Assembly: GCA_905250115.1 (NCBI GenBank)
Contig: CAJNOI010000058.1
Coordinates: 131,149 to 195,148, forward strand
From: Adineta steineri
Lineage: Eukaryota; Rotifera; Eurotatoria; Adinetida; Adinetidae
Length of the DNA stretch: 64,000 nucleotides
Direction: 5' to 3'
The notes beneath the pieces were generated by a model. It saw nothing but the letters and a program-made list of their open reading frames with translations. It had not been told where the DNA came from and ran no database searches. A program made the translations under genes and the position numbers. This document shows positions 35,939 to 48,003 of this stretch, piece after piece (positions within the stretch are counted from its first letter, which is position 1; each line of letters opens with the position of its first letter).

Positions 35939-38900
35939 TGTCAGTATGAGTCATTGTTGTATTGAAAATTTTTATCAGGAAAAAACTGAGTGCAAAATGA
36001 TAATTATAAGGTTCATGGAAACAAACTGAATAATACTATTTAAGAATATATTGAATAGATAACCAGATAATCTTTATAAAAAAAACTATATAAGAAGATA
36101 GGGATTTATTATTCATTATTTTCATAAGAGATCTGATTAGTTGTTGATACAAATCTGTTAATTAGAATTAATTTTAAGACCAAAGATTTTGTTATTATAG
36201 AATCTACCGAAGAAGTATCTCGAAACACAGTGATAATACGCAAATATTTCTATGAAACTGAACTCAATAACATATGTCAATTTACCTATTCAAATGAAAG
36301 AGTCAAAGATAATGCACAAGTCATGTTACATTTAATTTTTGTTTGTTGAAAACGGTTTATTTTCATCCGATTATCATATAACATCAGTCTTTAGTTTTTA
36401 GTTTCGTCTGATTCTAAGATTTGTCCCGCATCTGTTTGATACATTCGAATTCTTTTACTTTTAATGAAATTAATCAAATAAGTCAGTATTAAAATCTAAT
36501 TAAACATGTTTATTTTCAATTTATATCAATGGATATTCTATGAACTTTTTTAGTTTCCTCAATATCGTTGAATTAATTCCTAATAGATACATGTATAGTT
36601 TCTACTAAAGAATATCCAGATTAACATGTACCCAATATTTGAATTATTGATGAGTACTATAAATAAAATTGTGTTAAGAAAAAAAAGGTTATTAGATAAG
36701 ATATTATATTATGTCGTATCGATTCTATTTTGCAAAAATAAGGTTACACCATCGAATGTCATTTACTTTGTATAAAATTTCATGTAAATAAAGTCATATT
36801 ATATTAAACTACATCTTCTTTATTTATTATAAAGAAGTTTCTTATTAAGTATCGAAGATGATACTCAGTCGTCAAAGAATTAATTACATTATCTTCGTAA
36901 ATAGAAAGATAATAAATCATTTTTTTACATAGCGTTACTCTTCATTTGGCTTATTGTAAGGCTAATTTCTACTATAGAGTAGAATTTAATTGCTTTATTT
37001 TATTTTTACTCTACACATATCTATTCTTATATAATAATTTCAACCTGCTTTAAGATCCTATTACATGTTTTGTTTTACATTAATATTTAATTTTCGTTCG
37101 AATAGGACGATTCTATATTAAGGAATATTCTATTACTTTTATCTCATATTTCTTGTGTCAAACCTCTTTTGAGAACATCGATCTACTTATGAATTACATT
37201 GTTAATTATGTAAACATAATACATATCGTTCATATACAGTAACAGTGTTATTTACTCATTATTAGATTATGAGAAAATAATGATTTTAATTGTATTTTAA
37301 ACCATAGTTGCTAGACTTCATCATCTAAGACACAAAGAGAAACCTTTTATCGAAATAATATTGATCGATCTGTATAACATGTTTTGCAGAGATGAATTCA
37401 TTTTATATGTAATTGAAGAAAAAGATGTTCGAATATGTTTTCTATTGATGATGTTCTTGAATTATGTCTCTTTTAATCTAATTTAAATTTTAAAGAGTAA
37501 TTTATTCAAAGTTTTACGACTTTTTTTCATTATCATAATATAAAAATCTTTGATATTAATAATAATTTTCAAAGTTCTAACAATCAATTGAATAATTCTA
37601 TATTTATTTTAAACCCAAAAAAAGTCATTATAAAAGTATTAAAAGTATATAAACTAGAAAATCAGTCTTTTGAGATTTCCCTTTTAATCGGATTTAATAT
37701 GTGTCACTTCACCACTGAAGTTAATTGCACAACGATGACGTAGGTTGTCTACTTAAGTTGACGTAATGACTATAAAATCATCAACATTCAGCTTAATGTT
37801 ATCGTCTGAATAGTCTATTTTCCTAAGTTCATGCTTGAAAAGAAAATTACTTAGTAATTTCAAAACAATTAAAGCAGAAAAATATGTGCGTAGTTATGAA
37901 TAATACATTGAAATTCACCAACAAATCTAAGTATCTAAGGACAAATGCCATATGTTGTCACAAAGATAATTTATTGAAGTTTCAATTATATATAAATGAA
38001 ATATCTAACAAAAAAGATATATGATACTTCAAATACAATAATGCACAATCTTTTTTTGAATCTGTCAAATTGTGTACCCGTTCGTTCACAGAGTACTTTT
38101 AAAGACATTGTCAATGGCAAAATATTAAAGCTTATTACATGATAGTTATAAATAATTATGACGCAGAGAAATAATGTAAATGATTTTTTTTTGTTGTTGT
38201 TGCCAATATTTATGAAATAGACTTTTGATTTTGTATTCTTGAGAATGTATTTTTAATAACTTATTCTTTTACTTTTACATTTCCTGTTCTTTTGATTTAA
38301 TTTACGGCAAAGAAAATTTTCTAATTCAATATCAACTCATTTAACTGAATAATAAATTATAATTTTTTTCCTGCTTATTCGAAGTAGAATAGTTTTTTTG
38401 GCTCAAAAACGATGACGTGCGTATATTTAATTTCTATTGTTTGACGTCATTTCGTAATGTAGGATAAAATTACTAATAAAACGAGAGTAATGAGCTGTCG
38501 TATATATATATTATACTAATGAATATATAAATAATTAAGTAGAATATTATATAAAAACTGAAAGTTCATTTTTATATTGAACATAGTTTGACAAAAAAAA
38601 GAAGAAGTACCAAATGTCCCAATTTTTATTTGATCTGACTATTTTGATTTTTTCTTTTGTGTATTATTCAATAAGGATATTAGTAATAATTGTTAATAAG
38701 ATAAATTCATTTCAATTAGTTGCGTGTTGCTCAAATTCTTTATTTGATCTATTACTAATAATTAACTAATGTGGTTTTTTACATTTAATTAACAATTTAT
38801 TTTTAACTGAATTAATTTATTGTTGACGTCATTCGAGATTATTCAGAGCAAATTACGATGTCTATAAATATAAAATTTTATTAATATAAAATATGCTTAT

Positions 38901-40930
38901 TTAAGTGGCTTAAAACTATGTCAGAAACATGTATGTATGTATATAAAGGTCTCTGATAAAACATACAGATGTGTGAATCACTATTTTGTATAGATGAACA
39001 TAATAGTTGAGCCTTGGATGTAAATCGATTATTCACATTCTTTTTTGTTCATGCTTTTGATCATTTTACCTTGAACTTTGATCCTCATCATTCTCTATTC
39101 ATTTACATCGATCACTCTTTGCATTGCTTGTTTCGAGGTCATAGAAATGGTTCAAATTGCATAGCAAAAGATTATTGCATCATTTATACTAAACATCAAC
39201 ATAATGCACAAATGAATGATAAAAATTTGAGAAATATATTTGAAAATAAAGAGAGAGAAAAAAAATGTTTTTTTTTTGATAAATATTATTATAATTATTT
39301 TTTCTAGTCTGAAACAGATTAGAGAAAAATTTTCTATTATCAAAATACGCTTATGTAATATATCAGTGTAACTTTAAATTTTAAATTTTATAAAAAGTTG
39401 GTTCAAACAAATAAATGAGAAAGAAGAAAAATTTAGTAACGATAAAAATAATAAAAAGGAAATGCGACAAAGCCACGTTTTAGTAAAACATAAGCTGATG
39501 TTGTTGATGACAGCATACACTAATTCATATTAATTAGAAATTAGATGTTTCATTGACGTCATCATTAATATTTTTCAGACAGATCATCAAAATAGAAAGT
39601 AGAAAAGTTAATTTTATTTACAGAACTAACAAGTTATAAAGAAATAACTTGTTAACATGAAGAAATTACCTATTTAGTCAATAACGATTGACATTGAATA
39701 AAACTAACAGTTTTTTTTCGTGTTATGTATGCTAGTTATGAGTCAAAACAAATTTTTTTTTCTTGTTAAAAGAATTTCTTTATGTATATATTTATTATTT
39801 CTATATTTATATTCGTCCTAGCCAAGGACGTCTCCATCAAAGATTATATGACAAGCAATGACCGTAAAAGTGTTGACAAGAGTAACAACAAGAACAACTC
39901 AAGATTATAATAACAAAACATATTTTTTTGCTTTATTGTAATAGAAAAAATACTTTTATAATCGACTTTATCGAAATATTTTTAAATTAGAATAAAAAAA
40001 AGAAAATGAAGAAATTTTAGTACTCTATATCTTATTTTTCTCGTTATCATTTATATAATGATTTTGATTGTAGACAGTATAATTTCTTTTTCTTTTTATG
40101 TAAACGAATGCAACTAGATCAGATAGACAAAATGAAATATGATTTTTTAAACCGGAAGTGCGTTACCTTCCGGACATCATCCCTCGCTGTCTCAATTGTA
40201 ATATAACACAACTCACTTTCGTCACCATTATCATCACTGGTCTCTTACGGTGATGACGCTTATTCTTTACATTTATCTTACATAATATCATCGAAAAGGC
40301 GAGAGACATGTGAAGCGCATACGATTCAAAATGACCATATGATCGAAAAACATGATTTTGCAACCGGACAGCTGCTTGTTACACACCTTTCATTCATATT
40401 CATACCTAACCCATATACGCAAGAAAAAAAAAAGTAAAAACTCGATTGATCGAATATCACTGACGCCTACGATATATATTATTATTGCACAGAAAAACTT
40501 TCTAAATAAAGAAGAAAAAAAAGATGAAGTTATACGAATCATGTTATAATTTCCTAACAACGGAAATAATACCTATTGAAATACACTTATTTTCGCCCAC
40601 ACAGATCTCATTTATATCGGTCGGTGAGAGAGTTGTAGGGGGAGCTCACCGGAATAGAAATCGGAGAAAAATCTAATTTTTATATTTTTGGAAAAAAAAG
40701 TCTCGTCTGTCTTTTTTATTATAAGAAATTTTTAAAATAGAACAATTATGTCTAATGAAAGCAAAAAAGATCTATACAGTTGATACTAACTATTTCATTT
40801 ATACGATTTAATAAGCAAATTTTATATATTGTTTTATTCTGTATCAGAGATTTTATCGCTTTCTTTATATGTTCATATATATATATATTATAATCCGGTC
40901 TCTACTGTTCACTATTATACTGTGTCCCCT

Positions 40931-41053
40931 TTTCTCTCTCTCTTTTCCCGCTTCTCTCTCTCTCTCTACCTCTCTCTCTTTTTCTCCCTATCTTACTTTC
41001 TAATGCTCTCTTCTCTTTCTCTTCTCAATTTTTGATTTATTTATACCTTCTCT
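40931..41053. repeat. CT-rich microsatellite
   Basis: An interrupted run of CT/TCTC units on the plus strand, about 120-240 bp upstream of the Kazal gene start. Such tracts can act as promoter elements in animals; no function is shown here. Confidence 0.8.
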
Positions 41054-41169
41054 CTCTCTGTTTTACGCACAAATTATTCTTTTTGAGCACATCCCATATA
41101 TTATCTGTAATATTCATTCGAGAAATAAAATATTTTATTTTATAATATCTATCAATTCATTTAATTATA

Positions 41170-43201
41170 ATGACGTCTTCATCAATATCTGACGTATGTT
41201 TTACAATTTTCACATTGCTGATACTCTTTAATCAATGTATTATCATTACACAAGGTATATTTATATGATTATGATTGTATACAATAGTTTTTGTTTTTGT
41301 TCAATTTCTTTAAACAAATAAAAAAAAACAGAACTTTTTTTTTTGCTTAAATTTAAAAAGATTTTAGTTTGAGGAGAAATGAGTCATGTTCATTTATTTA
41401 ACTCCCCTTTCATCTTTCATCCGTATTGATATGCAGCAGATCCATATAGATTGATGATATTTAAGACCATTGAATGACACGTATATAAGTATGTACATGT
41501 GTCACTAAATGTACAATGAAGGGAGGACGAATATAGTCGGTCAAGGACACAATGCGCGCAACGTGAGGAAATGAGATCAAGTGGGAGACATGAGAACGAT
41601 ATCTTACTGATTGGAATAAAAAGAAATAATAGATGTGAATGAATAAACAGAACAGGGCACCTATTTCTTCCTGTTTCCAGAATGTTGACATACATACGCA
41701 TACGCACAGGTCATCCAACGGTTGACTCATATTTTAACGGTCAAAATATAAGTAATTATAATGTGTTTTTCTTTTCTGTTGTTTAGCTGGCAATTGTTTT
41801 AATCATCGAATTAATGATATGTGTTATGATCTAAGTGAACCAGATGTTAATGAAGAACAATGTTCAGGTCTATATTATTCGGATGATACTCTTAAACAAC
41901 TTGATGGATATGCATATGCAGAAAATTGTCGGGAAGTAAATAGTAAGTTAGAACACATAATTAGAACATGCCTGATAGTAAATATTTTATATAATAGATA
42001 CACCAAAACGATGTAATGTCGACTGTGGTCTTGGTCAAGAGTGTCAAGTGATCGATGGCGAAGAAATGTGTGTATGTAGTGAAGAATCATGTTTTTCAAC
42101 TGATTCTTCATCATCAAAATATAATCAACAACCATTATGTGCATCGAATAATATGACATTCAGTTCTCAGTGTTTAATGGAAGCTTGGAAATGTATGAAA
42201 CAACAATCTGGATTGTATAAAAAATATGATGGAGAATGTCAAAGTAAGAAATAAAACTGAAATTAAAATTTTCATTGTGTTTTTTTTTCTAATAGAGGAT
42301 TGTCGAAATGTAAAATGTCCACGTGAAACAGTTTGCTTATTAGTTAAAAATACTGGTGAACCTTTCTGTTATCCAAAAAAACATTGTAATCCAACGAACG
42401 ATCCTGAACCAGTTTGTGGTACTAATGGTATTACTTATGACAATATATGTTCGATGCGTCTTAGTCCAGATGCTGAAGGTCGAACGCCTGAATTGGCTCA
42501 TAAAGGTCCTTGTGGTAAGAAGTTTGAAAATTAATTTTTATTTATTTATCTTATTCTTTTTTCTTTTTGTAATAAAATAGAGAGTAAATGTCGAGCAAAT
42601 TTATGTCAATCAAATGAACGTTGTGTATATTCTCTTCAATCTCTCCCGGTTTGCATTCGTTGTCAATATCCTCCACGATTTTTTGCTCATAGTGGTGAAT
42701 GCAGTCAGAATATTCAAACATGTGGTGATGATGGACATTTATATAAAAATTATTGTGCTTTATTACGTGGACAATGTGAAAAAAATCGTTATATTCATAT
42801 AATTGATTATAATACATGTCCAAACAATATGAACACGATGCGTAAGATATTTTTTCGAAATAAAATCAATTATATAAATCGATTTCCAAACTTCAGAATG
42901 AAATGAGAGATTGACAAAATTTGGTTAACATTGGTTTCTTCGATACATTTATTTATATCAACAAAGAATAGAAATAAAATTTGAAAAAAAAAATAAAATC
43001 GAGGATAGATCTCGTAAAACTCTGTTACATTTAACCGGTGATGTGCATCTAACATTTTCCTTTTTTTTCTCTCTCTCTCTCTCGTGTATTGTTGTTCTTG
43101 TATTTTGTTCCTGCTTTCTTTTCTCAGATCGCTTCCAAGCGAATATATTATTCCAATTGTATGTTTCTGTTTTGTTTTGTTTTTTTTTTGTTTTACTGTG
43201 A
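41170..43201 (+). CDS. Secreted Kazal/follistatin-like protein with GPI-type tail
   Basis: Six exons (41170-41254, 41787-41942, 41998-42243, 42296-42514, 42581-42841, 43128-43201) give about 346 aa. Seen: a signal peptide at residues 1-29 with a FTIFTLLILF core; a Cys-containing N-terminal segment; then three follistatin-like modules, each starting C-x4-C-x5-C (for example CNVDCGLGQEC, CRNVKCPRETVC and CRANLCQSNERC). Each is followed by a Kazal-like part: LCASNNMTFSSQCLMEAWKC, VCGTNGITYDNICSM and TCGDDGHLYKNYCAL. The last exon encodes a hydrophobic end (LYVSVLFCFFFVLL) directly before the stop, with no cytoplasmic tail. That is typical of a GPI-attachment signal. The family includes follistatin, agrin and SPARC-like proteins that bind growth factors or inhibit serine proteases outside the cell. 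The exact orthologue is not clear. Confidence 0.85.
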
Positions 43202-44275
43202 TGAAAATTAAAATAATACGTTTAAAAAAAATTTGACAAAATTAATATTCGACAAAATTCTTATTTCTTTTTCTTTTGTTTTTGTTGTATCTTGTACTTG
43301 AGTTTTCTTCTTTTTCTTTTCTCTCCTGTTTGTTGTCACAAAGTGTATATTTATAAAGAAAACGCATTGTTTCATGTACATGTCAATGCGAGAATACATA
43401 CGAACTTAACAACAAAAAAAAAGTACGACATATATATATAAATACAAAGTATCTCAAAAAATGATAATCAATATACTATATAAGTCCAATAATGATCATA
43501 CTTGACTCAATGTAATATGAAAATGGAGCGTTTGTAATTAGTAAAAAATAAATTTATGAACATACTTTATAAGTCATCTGTCATTAAAAATATTTCAAAG
43601 GACTAATTCATGACAAATCATGATGTACACCGAGTCTAATATGAAAAAAAATTTAGCGTTGATGTTATTACTGCAGGTACTATTTACTCTGCAACAGAGA
43701 TCGGCTGGACTACGCGATGGGACCGGATGAATATACCAAATACGCGGGATGGGATGGGACAGAGGGCAATGACTGCGGGCAGCGACGGATCCAGCGATCA
43801 CGGTAAGACCCCCATACTAATCACGCAATATTGGAATTATATCGTAATTCAAATATTCGATGATCACTTTCGGGGTCTGACCGCCAAATGGCTAGATCCG
43901 CCACTGACTGCGGGGCGAAACGAGACAAAGCTTTATACAGAATTGTTTGGGGATCAATATTATTGAACGGTTATTTTTCTATGAACTGAACTTCTTTCCA
44001 ATTAGATTTTCGTGACGGGAGGCAGGATGATACGGGATAGTTCGTTATCAACGCGGGATGGACCGGGACGGAAAAAGCGTTGTCCCGCCGATCTCTGCTT
44101 TACAATATTAATAAATTGGATTTTTAAGAATAAAAAAATAAAACTTTTCTCTTCGGGGTTAAGAATAAAAAAATATTTTTAAAGTAATTTTGACGAATAA
44201 TGTTCTTTCATACATTTGTACAGTGATTTTAAAATTAAAGGCACTCTGTATACAAATGAGTATTAAAATTTAAAA
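43202..44275. other. Intergenic between convergent genes, containing a MITE
   Basis: Apart from the inverted-repeat element at 43695-44097, this is AT-rich sequence with poly-T tracts. No gene was supported. It separates the Kazal gene 3' end from the nocturnin 3' end. Confidence 0.6.
43695..44097. mobile_element. hAT-like MITE with terminal inverted repeats
   Basis: The left end is CAGAGATCGGCTGGAC (43695-43710). The right end GTCCCGCCGATCTCTG (44082-44097) is its reverse complement at 15 of 16 positions. The 8-mers directly outside are CTCTGCAA (43687-43694) and CTTTACAA (44098-44105), six of eight identical, as expected for an aged 8-bp target-site duplication. Inside, near both ends, CGGGATGG-type words recur as subterminal repeats. 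It is 403 bp with no transposase frame. Ends starting CAG and 8-bp duplications are typical of hAT elements, so this is probably a non-autonomous hAT derivative. Confidence 0.7.
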
Positions 44276-45484
44276 TTATTTTCGAATAAGGAATATTGAT
44301 TGAAGCGCTAAATGATCGGAAGGATAATTAGCCGATGGAAGACCATCAGGACCAATATCTCTTTTAGCCGGAATGTCTAAGTACGCAATAGGAGTCAAAT
44401 ATTTAGGTCGATAAAAAATATAATCAATTGTTCGACTCTCTTCTTTCTCATTCTTTGACTCTCGTGATTTAAATTTCCAAGTTGTAAACGGTGGTTCATG
44501 ATTATTCATTAATGTAGAATATGCACTACTTAAACCATATTTGACTAGTACATTATAACAAGGTTCATCGGGTTCACCATTAAAATCTCCAGCGATAATA
44601 ATATTTGTATCTTTCGAATATTTTCGCTCACAATAGTTTACCATGGCATTAGCCTGGCCTGTACGAGATGATTCAAACTGTTTTTTAGCTTTAAAATGTG
44701 TACCCATAAATACTATCGGGGATGATAAAGGTATATATTCTAATTCAAGAATAGAAAATACCTAAACAGAAAAAAAAAGCTTTGTTTTTATATAGAAGAA
44801 ATAAAATTGAATATATACTTGTCGTCCAAATCGACCATCATTCGGTAAATCAGCATTACTTCGATTAACCTCTTTAAATAGATTTTGTTTATAACAAAGT
44901 AGAACTCCGTCAGGACCTTTGAAGTTCTCGCTGTCGCCGGCAAATGAGAGACATTTCGAATTTGGCTTTGGTGTAAAAAAACAAACATATCTTAAAATAA
45001 GAAAGAAAGATATAGTTATTATCTATTTTTTAGTTATTTTATTTACCCATATTTTGATAATTGTTCTTTAAGAAAACAATCATAGATGTCGACTTCTTCT
45101 AATGAAATTAAATCCGGTTGATAAATAAGTATTTGTTCCAGTATTCGCCATTTACGAGTTTCATATTTAACTACTTCATTTTTAACTCGAACAAAGTTAC
45201 CTTCGGGATAAGATAATGCTTCAAAAAAAATGAATAAATCATATGAATTTTTATCTTAAAAATAAATACCTTGCGCAAGAATATTCCATTGCAATACATT
45301 AATTGTGCAATCCTCTGGTTTTACTTGAGAAGAAGTAATAAATTTTCGTTTAAGACCTTGTACTGAAATATTCTGTCGAATTCTAAAATTAAAAATAATA
45401 CATATTCGATAATACAATAAATTTCTTTATATATAGTTAATCTTACTCATCCGGAATGAATTCATTTGTTGGAATCGCAGACAT
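44276..45484 (-). CDS. NOCT: Nocturnin-type CCR4-family phosphatase/nuclease
   Basis: Minus-strand exons 45484-45447, 45382-45270, 45218-45047, 44990-44819 and 44761-44276 give about 326 aa. Seen in order: INVLQWNILAQ, KWRILEQILIYQPDLISLEEVD (catalytic Glu), FFTPKPNSKC, GPDGVLLCYKQNLFK, MGTHFKAKKQFESSRTGQA, the catalytic IIIAGDFNGEP, PFTTWK, TIDYIFY, DIGPDGLPSANYPSDHLAL. This is the full endonuclease/exonuclease/phosphatase fold, and the LPSxNYPSDHL ending favours nocturnin over CCR4/ANGEL. Nocturnin removes the 2'-phosphate from NADP(H), having earlier been called a deadenylase. The motif reads LEE where the family usually has LQE. The N-terminus is short (13 residues before the first intron), so no mitochondrial presequence is evident. 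Confidence 0.9.
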
Positions 45485-48003
45485 GGTATCGTCAGGAAGT
45501 GGAATTTATTAAAAGTAAAGCAAGTAAAACTGTCAATATGATAATCTATGGAGAGAATTAATCAACGAAATACAAGTCAAACAACCAATCAATATCAATA
45601 TGTATTGAGATGTCGCTCATCTGAGTTTTTGAAAATATGAAAAATGTGATATATACTCATACATATATACGAGTTACTGTTTTTTGAATCATATCTGAAC
45701 TTATCGAATAAAATGTTTGGATTTAACAGATGATGCCACTGTCAATGTATCAGTATTTTTAATAGCAGTCAAAATCTACTTATGAGACACATTTTTTTCA
45801 CTTCTTCCAGACTTTATGGTTTCAAAATAATGATGTAAGATTATTGATATAAAAGAAAAATTTAAGCCAGTTACATTGCCTTTATAACTGTTGACAAATG
45901 TTTGTAATATACTTCGAAAAAGTAGGTACTTATATTTCTTATCGAACATTTTCTCGTCGAAAAATTTTTATAGTCAAAACATTTCATCGACAAACTGCTT
46001 CGTCGGCTTATCATTTCGTCGAATAAACATTTTGTCGAAAACAAATCATCGAAAAATTAGTCATATCAAGAAACTTAAGAGTAGCTGTGGGTGTCAAAAT
46101 TCACCTCTTCCCTCATTTAAGAGCACACTCACACTCTCAATTATCTCTCGTCGACGAAATGTCTTTCGACAAAAACTTTTAAATACTTATACAGCTATTC
46201 ATCGAATTCAGTCTGCATGGTTTTAAAAAATATTATTCAGATTTAAGTAATTAGTATTTCTTAGAATTGACAAACATACAGTCTCTGAAAACCATAATTC
46301 AATATTCTTGTTATGTGTATTTTGTCAGTTTCAAAATGAAGAAATAAATCCGTAGTGTGATAAAAGGCTTCTTGATGTTTGGGATTGTTTTTTCGTATTA
46401 CATATAGTATTTAATTTGATTAAAATGTGGGAATATTTAAATGGTACATGAGTCAAGTTTGTATGTAGAATACGGCGTGAAACTATTCAAATGTTAATTA
46501 TAGAGAAATTTAGACTTCGTCAAAAATAAATAAACTTTTCTGATTCTAATAATGACACATTATTTCATAATCGACAAGAAAATGTTCCAATGTTTATTAC
46601 TAAAAGAACCTTGAATCAATGCTATTTTTAGCTGTATTATATTTGTTGAAAGAGAATGGCGTTTCATAACTTTTTGTTTTAATTAAATCGAAAAAAGCGA
46701 ATGATGTATATTCGAGGTCGATATTTCTATCTATAAATAATTAAAATAAGAAAAGACAGATCATTATTGAAATTCTTCATAAATATTATAGTTAATATCA
46801 TATCTAGGGAAGCCATAGTTTCGTTAGATATTGATTATAATATGTAAAATATGTCTTCTTTGTTTCTACCAGGCCTAAACTAAGAACAAAAACAACTTTC
46901 TCAAATGTGCACCGTTTAACTTCATTTTTTTTTCTGTTGGAAATCAATGTATCCAGATATTAAAGGAAAAACTCTAGTTTCCAAGAACTGAGTTTATATC
47001 AAATCAAATCACAAAACAAACACCAGTTGTCTCGTATATCTAAATTTAATAATATCATCATCTCAAAGATTATTCTTAATTAATTTTAAATAACAAAGTA
47101 GAAGAATATTTCTAAATATATCCATATGGTCGATATTTCATAAATAAATATTTTTAATTAATTATTCAAAACACGATTCAACATCAAATGAATTTACCTA
47201 GATTCCTATCTATTAAATATTCTCACGTACTAATAATATTATTCTATAAAAAAAACATTAACTTTATCATATATAGATATGAAACTGAAATTCTAAGGTA
47301 ATAGTTATAGACGATCAATTATATATAGAATTCTCAGAAGAACATACAGAGTAAAATCAAAAGAATTTATAAATAGAAAAGTATTTTTAACACCATACAA
47401 AAATAACTGAAAGAAAAAAGAAAACATGACATTATAATTATCTATCTGAGTATAGAATTGTTCGTTATGCATAGAATTAAACAAAGAAACAGGAAATACT
47501 AAAAATAATATTTGTAAAAGCTGAATAGAATTCAAATATGTATGTATTACATTAAATTATCCGTAGATAAACAAGACAAAAACAATGTTTTATCTATGCT
47601 TAACTTCGTAATACTATGATTAATGATCATCTGTATAAATTTTCGAGATAAAAATGACTAACATTACAAATAAGAAAAATATCCGGTAAGAAAAGAAAAG
47701 GTGTCATTTTTTGAATAGAATAGGAATTTAAATTATTATAATTATCTAAGTTTCAGATTTAATAGAGCTAATCGAATTTTTATTATCTTTAAGACCATAT
47801 ATTTAATCTCATTATAGAATTTTGCTTTTTTATAATCAATTTATATTTGTCATATATATTTGTAAAGAAGAAAATTTACATGAATAAATCCACACATAAG
47901 ATACTTCACTGTGTGTATTATTAGACATTAAAAAGCATGAAAAAAGAAATGAGAATCGACATTGCACAAAAAGGAAATAAAATGTTTATTTATAATATTC
48001 TCG
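45485..48003. other. Intergenic, AT-rich, 2.5 kb
   Basis: Upstream of nocturnin and downstream of the HRS homologue. It holds the TCGTCGA-motif region at 45940-46175 and otherwise AT-rich sequence. No gene was supported. Confidence 0.6.
45940..46175. repeat. Degenerate TTTCGTCGAAA motif array
   Basis: About ten occurrences of TTTCGTCGA, TTTTGTCGAAA or TCATCGA spaced about 15-30 bp in both orientations. One group lies at 45951-46060 and another at 46148-46175, where the motif is inverted. Between them is a non-repetitive middle of about 90 bp. The layout resembles a short element with repetitive ends. Confidence 0.45.

Larger units (their letters stand above)
34732..41169. other. 6.4-kb region without a supported gene
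   Basis: After the teneurin stop there is an AATAAA at 34789-34794. The rest is AT-rich with no multi-exon frame that I can support. It holds a TTCGCCA-rich stretch (35211-35510), a GGATCCGAT-rich inverted-repeat element (35575-35938), a small CCGGAAG/CTTCCGG hairpin (40152-40173) and a CT microsatellite (40931-41053). Single open frames such as 39014-39307 lack splice signals or recognisable motifs. Confidence 0.6.

Noticed and set aside
35739..36029. A 96-codon open frame within the GGATCCGAT element
   Set aside because: The Arg/Ser/Asp/Pro-rich sequence is just a translation of the repeated word, and the frame runs out of the element.
39014..39307. A 97-codon open frame in the large intergenic region
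   Set aside because: Composition is His/Phe-rich without any motif, no splice sites or neighbouring exons were found, and the end is poly-Lys/Phe low complexity.
40152..40173. Perfect CCGGAAG/CTTCCGG hairpin as a possible RNA element
   Set aside because: A 7-bp stem with an 8-nt loop is too little; it lacks the histone stem-loop sequence or tRNA-like features.
40163..40363. A 66-codon minus-strand open frame next to a CCGGAAG hairpin
   Set aside because: No start context, splice signal or similarity to a known family.
43727..43966. A 79-codon open frame within the MITE
   Set aside because: No transposase motif; it lies inside the 403-bp inverted-repeat element.
45891..46226. A 111-codon open frame upstream of nocturnin
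   Set aside because: It is made by the TCGTCGA repeat array (Ser/Arg-rich translation) and has no recognisable domain.
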